A stretch of 64,000 nucleotides of DNA from positions 1 through 64,000 of the forward strand of contig CACNSC010000002.1 of the NCBI GenBank assembly GCA_902623005.1. Direction: 5' to 3'. Positions 1 through 7,498 of the stretch are shown piece after piece. The DNA is from an uncultured Coxiella sp. GTDB taxonomy: Bacteria > Pseudomonadota > Gammaproteobacteria > Coxiellales > Coxiellaceae. Position 1 is the stretch's first letter; the number at the start of each line of letters is the position of its first letter. A program made the position numbers and the translations under genes. The notes under the pieces were generated by a model. That model was not told where the DNA came from. It ran no database searches and was given only the letters and a program-made list of their open reading frames with translations.

Positions 1-62
1 GCGAATGCTTTAAAGTTCAATCTTTCTGCGCGTCAGGTTGTTTCTAGATTAAGTTAACTTTT

Positions 63-88
63 TGTGGCTCGCCTAGTCTGGAGCCACA
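63..88. repeat. 8-bp perfect inverted repeat near the left edge
   Basis: TGTGGCTC at 63-70 is the exact reverse complement of GAGCCACA at 81-88, with a 10-nt loop. No T-run follows on either strand, so it is not a clear terminator. The stretch 1-299 holds no gene I can support. The hairpin is the only structure seen there. Confidence 0.45.
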
Positions 89-299
89 CACAAGCGGCTC
101 ACCTCTGTTATGTCGTCTCTAGCTGAAGGTTTCATTTGATGAACGTCATCCCTGCCTATTCGCGCGCAGGCTGAAATCCGCAATCTCTGGGGCACGGTTT
201 GTGACTATTGCGTGCGTCCTTCATCTCCTTCTTTCCTATCACATTATCGCTGTGTACGGCGGTTGGCTCTTCGGTGTTCATTAAAAATTGGAGAAAAAC

Positions 300-543
300 A
301 TGAAATACGTATTAGCATCATTAGTGGCAGTCGGGTTGATAGGCGGATTCCAGGTAGTAACATACGGGCAGTATTGCGGCGGCGCCGGATGTTAACAGCG
401 ACGATGGCGCGAAAGAAACAGGGGAAGACATAGCCCGGCTCCTACCTTATGGAAAGCGTGAGAAAGCGGAAGAAGAGCTAGAGGATAGGCAGGCGTCGCC
501 GACCATGCATCCCCACCCCACACGAGGCGCCGGGCTACCCTAG
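300..543 (+). pseudogene. small secreted protein gene broken by a +1 frameshift
   Basis: An ATG at 300 follows a good ribosome site (GGAG at 290-293). It opens a hydrophobic signal-like segment starting MKYVLASLVAVGLIGG, which stops at 393-395 after 31 residues. The frame one base further on is open from 361 to a TAG at 541-543. It reads like real protein: acidic and lysine-rich, including KREKAEEELEDRQ and PHPTRGAGLP. Joining the two near 370 gives a secreted protein of about 80 residues. The second frame has no ATG of its own near its beginning. The same frame reopens after the TAG, with an ATG at 547 giving 36 residues that end at 657, inside the 3' end of the convergent reverse transcriptase. 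The segment looks richer in G and C than its neighbours. No family is recognised. Sequencing error, decay or a functional frameshift are all possible. Confidence 0.45.
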
Positions 544-651
544 TCCATGACGCCGAACAGCAGTATTGAATGCACAACAACATACAGAGGTGGCGAAAAC
601 TCCCCGAAAGAACACCCAGAGCTTAGAGGCCATTTTATCACTCATCTCTTG

Positions 652-1620
652 TCATAGTGTCACGAGAGTAATTCGGACACCACACAGGGATGTATGTTGT
701 CTTTGCCACCAGTTAGCCCATCGATACCAGTGTCTTTGCACGTAAGTAGGATGATCTGCACTGGAGTAGCGTTGTCGTTCTAGTAAACGCAGATCGAATT
801 GCTTCAGTCTTAGTTTGTCGATGGAACGTTGTATCGATCGTGGGTGTAACGAGAGCACGACCGATGATTGAGGTTGTTCATGATGATCGGAGTTGGCTGT
901 GGTTCGTGCCACAGTAAACTGAATTCCTAAAAAATGAAAACCTTTATTCACTGACCCCATACGTGTTTTCTTGGGAGCCATGGATAATTTGAGTGTATTA
1001 AACGTGTCTTTAAGCCGGCGTTTGGCTTTGGTGTATTGCCGCTTCGTTTTGCATAAAATAACGATATCATCGTTATAACGGCAATAAAATAAATCTTCCC
1101 GATTTTCAAAACACTGATCTAAGGGTTTAAGGTAGAGTGCTGCAAAAAAGCTCGATAATGCTGATCTCACACAAATACCTTTGTAAGGATGTTCATACCA
1201 ACCCCCTCGATCGATCGGTGCATCAATACTATCACACAAGATTTTCACTAGTCGTGGATCATCAAAATGATCCGTTATCATGGCTTGTAAAATGGTGATA
1301 TCAATTGAGGCATAATAGGATTTCACATCAGTCCGAATCACGTAGCGATATTGTTTTGATGATAAGGCGTCATGCAGTTGATGTGTGATGGGCTTAATGG
1401 CACTTGGGCCTTTTAAATGATGACAGGCGGGCGATATAACCTGCTTAAACGTCGGCTTTATAATTCGATAGAGTAGTTTATGGAGCAAGCTATCTTGAAA
1501 AGTGTAACTTGGCTGACATTCGCCAAAGGCGTTGTGACCTGTCTTAGGCTGCAGTATGGGTAAGTTAAATGATTTAGCTAGGGTGTAGTTGTTGTGTCGG
1601 TTACACTTATCGACAGGCAT
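652..1620 (-). CDS. stand-alone reverse transcriptase (RNA-directed DNA polymerase)
   Basis: The 322-aa protein has the palm motifs of bacterial reverse transcriptases. These are motif A RTDVKSYYASID (residues 96-107, metal-binding Asp98), a motif-B region GICVRSALSSFF (148-159), the catalytic box YNDD (182-185), a basic motif-D stretch (195-220) and GFHFLGIQF (227-235). The segment SPACHHLKGPSAIK (63-76) and the tryptophan-rich C-terminal HWYRWANWW are typical, from memory, of a widespread family of short bacterial RTs of unknown role. There is no maturase or HNH domain, so it is not a full group II intron protein. The codons before ATG1620 show no Shine-Dalgarno; a perfect hairpin (1624-1659) lies 3 nt upstream instead. 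The gene is divergent from the unknown gene at 1847. DRT-type defence, a retron-like role or a domesticated RT cannot be told apart here. Confidence 0.88.
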   Translation of the reverse strand: MPVDKCNRHNNYTLAKSFNLPILQPKTGHNAFGECQPSYTFQDSLLHKLLYRIIKPTFKQVISPACHHLKGPSAIKPITHQLHDALSSKQYRYVIRTDVKSYYASIDITILQAMITDHFDDPRLVKILCDSIDAPIDRGGWYEHPYKGICVRSALSSFFAALYLKPLDQCFENREDLFYCRYNDDIVILCKTKRQYTKAKRRLKDTFNTLKLSMAPKKTRMGSVNKGFHFLGIQFTVARTTANSDHHEQPQSSVVLSLHPRSIQRSIDKLRLKQFDLRLLERQRYSSADHPTYVQRHWYRWANWWQRQHTSLCGVRITLVTL

Positions 1621-1623
1621 TTT

Positions 1624-1659
1624 GACAGCTGAGGTGGGTAGTTTATCTGCTCAGCTGTC
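1624..1659. repeat. perfect 10-bp hairpin directly before the RT start codon
   Basis: GACAGCTGAG (1624-1633) and CTCAGCTGTC (1650-1659) are exact reverse complements around a 16-nt loop. On the minus strand the 3' arm ends 3 nt before the reverse transcriptase ATG, so the usual ribosome-binding position lies inside the stem. It may control translation, be part of a structured RNA used by the RT, or be a dyad operator for the divergent pair. No T-run follows, so a terminator is unlikely. Confidence 0.7.
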
Positions 1660-1675
1660 GCCATCTGTGTCATCA

Positions 1676-1716
1676 GCGCATTAACAGCAGATTATTCATC
1701 CGTTTTTGCGCATTAA
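1676..1716. repeat. pair of 9-bp direct repeats in the RT/1847 intergenic region
   Basis: GCGCATTAA occurs at 1676-1684 and again at 1708-1716, 32 bp start to start (about three helical turns), between the divergent reverse transcriptase and the gene at 1847. This spacing suits cooperative protein binding. No regulator family is recognised. Confidence 0.4.
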
Positions 1717-1846
1717 AGTCGCAATATAGCTTCCTTTTAGTCGATTTGTTCAATCACTCGCGTTATGGTTTGCAGCAAATGAATACGTGTATACAAATAC
1801 CATACTGTCTTTATACCGATTGTTGATAAATGCACGGGAATGATTT

Positions 1847-2986
1847 ATGCCAAGCATTAGAGAAATTTGCGAAGATGCTATGCGGACACTAGCGGGTGTC
1901 CAAACCTCACATAACATCATCCCGCGTCATCACTTGCCTGCTTACATAGCCGATCCTGATATGGGTCTACCGACCTATCCATTGACGGAACACGAGCAAA
2001 GATTGTTACCGGAGTATCTTCGCTATACCCACTTAGCAAGACAGATTCGACTATTATTGGATCAACACACCACCACTCACCATTACGATTCACCGATACT
2101 GTGGCGTTGTTTGATGACAACGTTTTTAGGGGTGGGAGAATGTCACGAAACCAGTAACCGTTTGGTGATTGAGTTGGTCAAACGTGGCATTTATACCCTG
2201 TATTTTTTGCAGCTGGTGGGTTATTTGGATCAGCCAGGTGCACGCTCAGAGTACAACCATATTGTATTGATGATTGCCGATCAGCCAATCAAGGTGTTAA
2301 GTCAGTCAGTTGTGCTCAGCGATTTTTTTGCACAGCACACCGGCTGGGTGTTGGATGGATTATTAAATTTAGTCAAGCACAGCTCGGAGTATCTGCTTGA
2401 TCCAATCGTTGAACGGTACACCGATTTGCATCATTTTCGCGTGCAGCAATGCGTTGAATTTAATCGTAATCGCGCGGTGACTAAAGACGTTGCAGTACGA
2501 GTCGAACGTGAAGCACGTTGTGTGTTACAGACCATGATTGCTAATCGTATAGTTGTACCGTTCTTGCGGTTACAGACGGCTGTTAGGTTAATCAATATGA
2601 CCGACAAGCGTTTGAATGGTTGCTATGTAGAAATTTCAGCGGTAGAGGGTGACGATTTGAACCCACGTTACACCGTCATCGATCGTGACGGGCAATCACA
2701 TCACGTCAGTGCCATGCAGTGTGAGCGTGTTTCCGATGTGATTACCGTTGGGTGTTGGGTGGTGGTGTCACACCTTAAGCAACAGCAATTCAATCATGCA
2801 CGTGCTGAACTGCTGTCTTATTATAAAGATGCTGAGGGTATGCAGCGCTGCCAGTTGAGGCTAGACCCAGTAGTGGATTCAGGTGAAAAGCTTGTCAGTC
2901 GACTGGGTGTGTTGGCCACAAAAATTTCGTTAGCAAAACAACCAGAGCCTGATTTATCTGATGTGTTGGATTACGTGATGGTGTAG
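1847..2986 (+). CDS. unknown protein with a Cys-His-Asp pattern (possible cysteine hydrolase/effector)
   Basis: The 379-aa protein is soluble, with no signal peptide. I do not recognise its family. The segment GVGECHE (95-101) followed by YNHIVLMIAD (136-145) puts Cys99, His138 and Asp145 in the order and spacing of papain-like or transglutaminase-like folds, in which a G-x-C-x-E helix start precedes an x-H-hydrophobic strand. This is a pattern reading, not a family match. The C-terminal third (260-330) is rich in beta-type segments and could be a small barrel. It is divergent from the reverse transcriptase across 226 bp and ends 34 bp before the convergent xseA. In Legionella-like bacteria such Cys-His proteins are often secreted effectors. 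That role is inference only. Confidence 0.6.
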   Translation: MPSIREICEDAMRTLAGVQTSHNIIPRHHLPAYIADPDMGLPTYPLTEHEQRLLPEYLRYTHLARQIRLLLDQHTTTHHYDSPILWRCLMTTFLGVGECHETSNRLVIELVKRGIYTLYFLQLVGYLDQPGARSEYNHIVLMIADQPIKVLSQSVVLSDFFAQHTGWVLDGLLNLVKHSSEYLLDPIVERYTDLHHFRVQQCVEFNRNRAVTKDVAVRVEREARCVLQTMIANRIVVPFLRLQTAVRLINMTDKRLNGCYVEISAVEGDDLNPRYTVIDRDGQSHHVSAMQCERVSDVITVGCWVVVSHLKQQQFNHARAELLSYYKDAEGMQRCQLRLDPVVDSGEKLVSRLGVLATKISLAKQPEPDLSDVLDYVMV

Positions 2987-3020
2987 TGGAGACAGTCTGT
3001 ATTGGCAACAATAAAGGTCT

Positions 3021-4352
3021 TTAGTCTTTGGTTGCTGCAACGATACATTCTATCTGGCCATGTTGCAGGGTGATGTCCAGTTGATCACCGGATTTAACAG
3101 CTTGCGATGAGGTAATGGTCTGGTTCTCGTGTTGAACGATGGCATAGCCTTTTTCTAGAGTCTTAAGCGGGCTGTGTGCATGCAATGTGCGACTTAAATG
3201 GTGCAGTTGATTATTTTTATCACGCAGGTGTTTGTGTAGTAGGTGTTGCAGACGTTGTTGGTAGGTTTGCAGTTGTTGTGCGGTAGCACTGAGCTTAGCG
3301 CTGGGGTCTTGCACGCGCAGCCGAGTGTGATAGTGATCTAACGTTTGATAATGGTGTTGCATTTGGCGCTCAATCGCGCGCTGCAGTTGTTGTGTCAGTT
3401 GTACTAACGAGTCGCGTTGTTGTTGATGTTGTTGTTTTGGGTTGGGAAGACGTTGTTGCAGTTGCAGTAATTGCGTGCGACAGCGGGTGATGATGGTTGT
3501 CATATTAGCATCGAGTTGTTGGCGGAGGTGTCGCAGTTGATTGGTGCAGTGTGCGCGGTCTGGTGTTACCAGCTCTGCTGCCGCACTGGGCGTTGCAGCA
3601 CGCACGTCAGCAACAAAGTCGGTGATGGTATGATCGATATCATGTCCGACACCTGAGACGATCGGTACTTGGCAATTAAAAATTTGCTCTGCTACGATTT
3701 CTTCGTTGAATGGCCATAGATCTTCAATTGAGCCACCACCGCGTGCAATCACCAACACATCAACGGCACTTTGCTGATCGGCGAGTTGTATGGCATGGCA
3801 AATACTGGCAGCGGCTTGATCACCTTGTACCGTACAGGGATAAATTAACAAAGGTATTGTCGGAAAGCGGCGTTGTGTGACATGAATTATATCTTGTAGG
3901 GCGGCACTGGTCGGTGAGGCAATGATACCAATTTGTTTTGGAAAGGTTGGGATAGTTTTTTTATGTTCGTCATCGAACCAGCCTTTGGCTTGCAGTTTTT
4001 TCTTCAGTGCCGCAAATTCAATGTGTAACCGTCCTTCACCGTGCGGTGTCAGTTGTTGCACGATCAACTGGTAATCACCTCGTGGGGCATACACACTGAC
4101 GCGTGCCAATAGCGACACTTGATCGCCATTGCGAGGCGGGGGCAGTTGACCGCGTTGACGTGTTTTAAAAAACGCACAGCGTATTTGTGCTTGTTGGTCT
4201 TTCAAAGAAAAATACCAGTGTCCCGAACTGGGGCAGGAGATATTGGAAATTTCACCGATTACCTGCACTAGGGAAAAATGGTGTTCTAAGCAATGCCCGG
4301 CTTGTTGATTAAGCTCGGAAACAGTCCAGGTCTTGATGGCAGTGTCTAACAT
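3021..4352 (-). CDS. xseA: exodeoxyribonuclease VII large subunit
   Basis: The large, catalytic subunit of exonuclease VII degrades single-stranded DNA in both directions and works with the small subunit XseB, which is not in this window. The 443 aa match the usual length (about 450). The N-terminal OB-fold is visible (ISNISCPSSGHWYFSLKD, about residues 36-53), followed by the catalytic region with ARGGGSIEDLWPFNEE and SGVGHDIDHTITD. A long glutamine-rich coiled coil follows (about 265-400), then a short C-terminal beta segment with GYAIVQ. The start overlaps the end of pabB by 7 bp, so the two are probably translated together, although they are functionally unrelated. The coiled coil is unusually rich in Gln and His. 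Confidence 0.96.
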   Translation of the reverse strand: MLDTAIKTWTVSELNQQAGHCLEHHFSLVQVIGEISNISCPSSGHWYFSLKDQQAQIRCAFFKTRQRGQLPPPRNGDQVSLLARVSVYAPRGDYQLIVQQLTPHGEGRLHIEFAALKKKLQAKGWFDDEHKKTIPTFPKQIGIIASPTSAALQDIIHVTQRRFPTIPLLIYPCTVQGDQAAASICHAIQLADQQSAVDVLVIARGGGSIEDLWPFNEEIVAEQIFNCQVPIVSGVGHDIDHTITDFVADVRAATPSAAAELVTPDRAHCTNQLRHLRQQLDANMTTIITRCRTQLLQLQQRLPNPKQQHQQQRDSLVQLTQQLQRAIERQMQHHYQTLDHYHTRLRVQDPSAKLSATAQQLQTYQQRLQHLLHKHLRDKNNQLHHLSRTLHAHSPLKTLEKGYAIVQHENQTITSSQAVKSGDQLDITLQHGQIECIVAATKD

Positions 4353-5731
4353 GGCAGTTCCTTGTCTTGCGTCAAAAATGATGATTCTAACAAATGCAAT
4401 AAGCGTTGTATTTTTGTCAGGGTTTCTTGGTATTCGCTGTTGACCTCAGAGTCGTGCACAATGCCACCTCCGGCATAGGCAGTGATGGTCTGGTCAACAC
4501 AAAGCAGCGTGCGAATTAAAATGTTACTGTCCAAATGACCTTGAGTGTCGCAATAAAAAAAACTGCCGCAGTAGGCCGAGCGATGATAAGGCTCTAAATC
4601 GGCGATGATTTCCATCGCGCGTATTTTCGGTGCTCCAGTGATTGAGCCACCCGGAAAGCATGTCTTTAATGTATCGAGACTGTGTACTCCCGGTTGTTGC
4701 GTTGCCGTCACAGTGCTGATCAGGTGGTGCACATTGGGAAAGCTGTGGCATTCACACAATGCAGGTACCTTGACGTCATCGCAAGTGCGTGCCAAGTCGT
4801 TACGCAGTAAATCAACAATCATGCAATTTTCAGCACGATTTTTTTCACTGCGTTGTAAGGCATCGGCTAATTCACGATCGCGTTGCGGTTGTTGATGATC
4901 ACGTGCCGCGGTGCCTTTTATCGGTTGTGTCATGACCTGTCGCTGTTGAATCTTCAAAAACCGCTCGGGAGAGTGACTGAGGATGTCGCCCCATGGCGTG
5001 TGAAAAAAACCACTGAAGGGCGAGGCATGGTGTTGCCGTAGGTGGTAGTAGGCAGCGAATGGTGAGCCTTGGTAGGTGGTTTGAAAACGTTGGCATAAGT
5101 TAGCCTGGTAGCAATCACCCATTTGGATGTGATGTTTAAGTTGTTGAAAGGCATTTTGATAAGCTGCTTGATCGATACAAGCTTTGAATGGTTGTTGCAA
5201 TAAAAAATCTTTTGCAACGGATTGGCTTTGCGTTAAACGGTTATAAACTTGCTGTAAGCGAGGGTGTTTTGTCGGCAGCGAGGATACTAGCCAAGCGCTG
5301 TGCTTGGTGTGATCGATGACCACGCTCCAGTCGTACACGCCAACGACGGCATCAGGCAGGGTTAAATCACAGATTCGGTGTGAGGGCAGTGATTCCAACT
5401 GGCGTCCGGCATCATAACCCACATAGCCCAACGCGCCGACCGTGAAGGGTAGGTGTTTGGGAGCATCATTGACGTGATCGACGTCTACAACCGCTTGTTT
5501 TATGGCATCAAAAACCGTGCCTTCGAGGCGACGCTGGCTTTGGGCATTGGCATGCCAGACTTGATTGTCTTGCAGTCGCAGCCACTGTGGCGGTGCAGCG
5601 CTGAATATATCAAATTGACGGTACTGGTCTGGCATCTGACCGCTGTCGAGAAAAATCGCCAGCGGCCAGTCCGCAATCCGCGCAAAGACATCCGCAGAAT
5701 TGGTTGGGTAGGGCAGGGTCAGACAGGCCAT
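4346..5731 (-). CDS. pabB: aminodeoxychorismate synthase component I
   Basis: PabB converts chorismate and ammonia (from PabA) to 4-amino-4-deoxychorismate in the folate pathway. The 461 aa carry the chorismate-binding core. PIKGTAARD, with the Lys of the PIKGT motif, distinguishes PabB from anthranilate synthase TrpE, which has PIAGT. NRAENCMIVDLLRNDLAR, FPGGSITGAPKIRAMEI and the C-terminal AGGGIVHDSEVNSEYQET complete the active site. The N-terminal domain (GYVGYDAG) is the usual one. No PabA or PabC gene lies nearby. It is divergent from tsaB with 68 bp between the starts, and its 3' end overlaps xseA. Confidence 0.95.
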   Translation of the reverse strand: MACLTLPYPTNSADVFARIADWPLAIFLDSGQMPDQYRQFDIFSAAPPQWLRLQDNQVWHANAQSQRRLEGTVFDAIKQAVVDVDHVNDAPKHLPFTVGALGYVGYDAGRQLESLPSHRICDLTLPDAVVGVYDWSVVIDHTKHSAWLVSSLPTKHPRLQQVYNRLTQSQSVAKDFLLQQPFKACIDQAAYQNAFQQLKHHIQMGDCYQANLCQRFQTTYQGSPFAAYYHLRQHHASPFSGFFHTPWGDILSHSPERFLKIQQRQVMTQPIKGTAARDHQQPQRDRELADALQRSEKNRAENCMIVDLLRNDLARTCDDVKVPALCECHSFPNVHHLISTVTATQQPGVHSLDTLKTCFPGGSITGAPKIRAMEIIADLEPYHRSAYCGSFFYCDTQGHLDSNILIRTLLCVDQTITAYAGGGIVHDSEVNSEYQETLTKIQRLLHLLESSFLTQDKELPC

Positions 5732-5799
5732 GGTGCTTGCTTATTCGGGGTAAAATACGCATCATATTGTACCTAAAATTTCGCTGGGAGATAGGGTGT

Positions 5800-6480
5800 A
5801 TGCCGACAATATTGGCTTTTGATACGGCAACCGCGAGCGGTTCTGTTGCTGTTTCGCATCAAGGCAAGGTTGTGGCTGAGAGCGCGCTTATGCCACGCCA
5901 ACACTCGCAGCGTTTGTTGCCGATGATTGAGCAGCTATTGCAACGTGTTGCGATTCAGGTTGCAGATTTAGATGCCATTGCCTTTACCCATGGTCCGGGC
6001 AGTTTCATGGGCGTGCGTTTAGCCACCGGTTTTGCACAAGGTTTAGCGTTTGCAGCCGATATTCCGTTAATTGCCATCTCCACCTTGCGCGTGTTGGCAC
6101 AAACCGCATTGCTGGATGTTGGAGCTACTCAGGTACTGGCGGCTTGGGACGCGCGCATGGACAGTTTGTATTGGGGCGGTTATCAAGCGGATCCAGCCGG
6201 TTTGATGCAAGTGATGATTGAGGATTGCCTAACGCCTGCAAAAGACTGGCACTGGCCGGGCGGCGAATGGCAGTGTGTCGGTAATGCTTGGGGCACGTAT
6301 GCGGCGACCTTATCGCCTGCACTGGCTAATTGTCAGCAGATACATGCTGAGATCTGTCCGCGTGCCGAGGCCATGCTCGCATTGGCGCAGGCTGCATATC
6401 GTGACCAGCAGACGGTGAGCCCACTCAGCGTCCAGCCGTCGTATTTACGCCACCATGTTGCCAACAAACCCAGCAGCTAA
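5800..6480 (+). CDS. tsaB: tRNA threonylcarbamoyladenosine biosynthesis protein TsaB
   Basis: TsaB is the scaffold partner of TsaD in making the t6A37 modification of ANN-decoding tRNAs. The 226-aa product starts MPTILAFDTATASGSVAV (the ASKHA-fold phosphate-1 strand) and has THGPGSFMGVRLATGFAQGLAF, the family signature, at about 63-84. The ATG at 5800 is preferred over an upstream in-frame start at 5704 because GGGAG (5786-5790) precedes it and the family begins at this point. The upstream option would also reach into pabB. queF follows 32 bp downstream. Confidence 0.95.
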   Translation: MPTILAFDTATASGSVAVSHQGKVVAESALMPRQHSQRLLPMIEQLLQRVAIQVADLDAIAFTHGPGSFMGVRLATGFAQGLAFAADIPLIAISTLRVLAQTALLDVGATQVLAAWDARMDSLYWGGYQADPAGLMQVMIEDCLTPAKDWHWPGGEWQCVGNAWGTYAATLSPALANCQQIHAEICPRAEAMLALAQAAYRDQQTVSPLSVQPSYLRHHVANKPSS

Positions 6481-6512
6481 CTAAACAATTTGAAAAGTCC
6501 GAGGATTCATTG

Positions 6513-7352
6513 ATGTCAGATTCCCTATCAAAACTCATAGACGCCGGTCCATTAGGAAAAACGGTAACCTACCAAGATCAATACTCGCCAGAGTTGTTGG
6601 TGGCAATCCCGCGCAGCCTGAATCGCCAGCGCTTGGCTTTATCCTCACCGTTACCATTCATTGGATCCGATCTTTGGACCGGGTATGAAGTATCGTGGTT
6701 AAGTCCTTCGGGTAAGCCGCAGGTGGCATTGCTACGGTTTTATGTCGATGCTGAGTCTCGTTGCATAGTTGAGTCTAAGTCATTGAAATTATACTTAAAT
6801 TCATTTAATCAAACGGTTTTTTCTGATCTAGAGACGGTACAAACCCGAATGCAAGAAGACTTGTCGCAGGTGGTTTCGGGGGCGGTGAGTTTGCAGTTGC
6901 AGTTATTGTCCAGCAATGTCGGCATGAGTTGGCAGAGTTTTGAGGGTTTTTGCTTGGATGAACTTGATGTGAGTTGCCAGCACTACAGCGTGACACCAGG
7001 CTTGCTGGCGCACCGATCCGAGCAAGTGGTGCAAGAGTCTGCGTACACCCATTTATTCAAATCAAACTGTTTGGTGACCGGACAGCCGGATTGGGCGTCG
7101 GTAGTTTGTCATTATAAGGGTCAAGCTATTGATTTTAATAGTTTATTGCAGTACTGGGTATCCTTTCGACAACACAATGAGTTTCACGAGATGTGCGTCG
7201 AGCGGATGTTTACCGATATCATGCGCCAGTGTCAGCCTGAAACCTTATGTATTCAAGCGTGTTTCACCCGTCGTGGTGGTTTGGATATTAGTCCGTGGCG
7301 GGCAACGGTGGGTTTTGAATTTGAACCCGTGCAGCATTTGGTGCGTCAATAA
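6513..7352 (+). CDS. queF: NADPH-dependent 7-cyano-7-deazaguanine reductase
   Basis: QueF reduces preQ0 to preQ1 in queuosine synthesis. The 279 aa correspond to the long, two-domain YqcD type of gammaproteobacteria (about 280 aa). The substrate/NADPH motif ESKSLKLYLNSFNQT is at about residues 88-102. The catalytic Cys lies in FKSNCLVTGQPDWA, with the following Asp as the general acid. The ATG at 6513 has GAGG 8 nt upstream and is preferred over the TTG at 6510. The partner queC, which makes preQ0, is 6.7 kb away at 14093-14776 on the other strand. The intervening block is accessory. Confidence 0.96.
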   Translation: MSDSLSKLIDAGPLGKTVTYQDQYSPELLVAIPRSLNRQRLALSSPLPFIGSDLWTGYEVSWLSPSGKPQVALLRFYVDAESRCIVESKSLKLYLNSFNQTVFSDLETVQTRMQEDLSQVVSGAVSLQLQLLSSNVGMSWQSFEGFCLDELDVSCQHYSVTPGLLAHRSEQVVQESAYTHLFKSNCLVTGQPDWASVVCHYKGQAIDFNSLLQYWVSFRQHNEFHEMCVERMFTDIMRQCQPETLCIQACFTRRGGLDISPWRATVGFEFEPVQHLVRQ

Positions 7353-7498
7353 GTGGCTGTATGGGGTTTTGCTTGATCTCCAATCGGTGATTTTTTTACC
7401 AAAAAACGATCAAATTTAAGATTTTCTTAATAAAGTTTAGGTATTGTTAATTGATACTATAAACCCATCTTCAGGGCAATTAACCTCGGCTATTCGTA

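Noticed and set aside
1-1850. Diversity-generating retroelement around the reverse transcriptase
   Set aside because: I found no adenine-biased template/variable repeat pair, no Avd-like accessory gene and no lectin-type target with a matching repeat in reach.
1-1850. Group II intron
   Set aside because: The RT has no maturase or HNH region, and I see no domain V hairpin (catalytic AGC triad) next to the ORF on the minus strand.
7400-7498. PmrA-like box before the 840-aa gene
   Set aside because: TTAAT motifs are present but 20 bp apart rather than 11, so they do not fit the repeat period of the other three sites.
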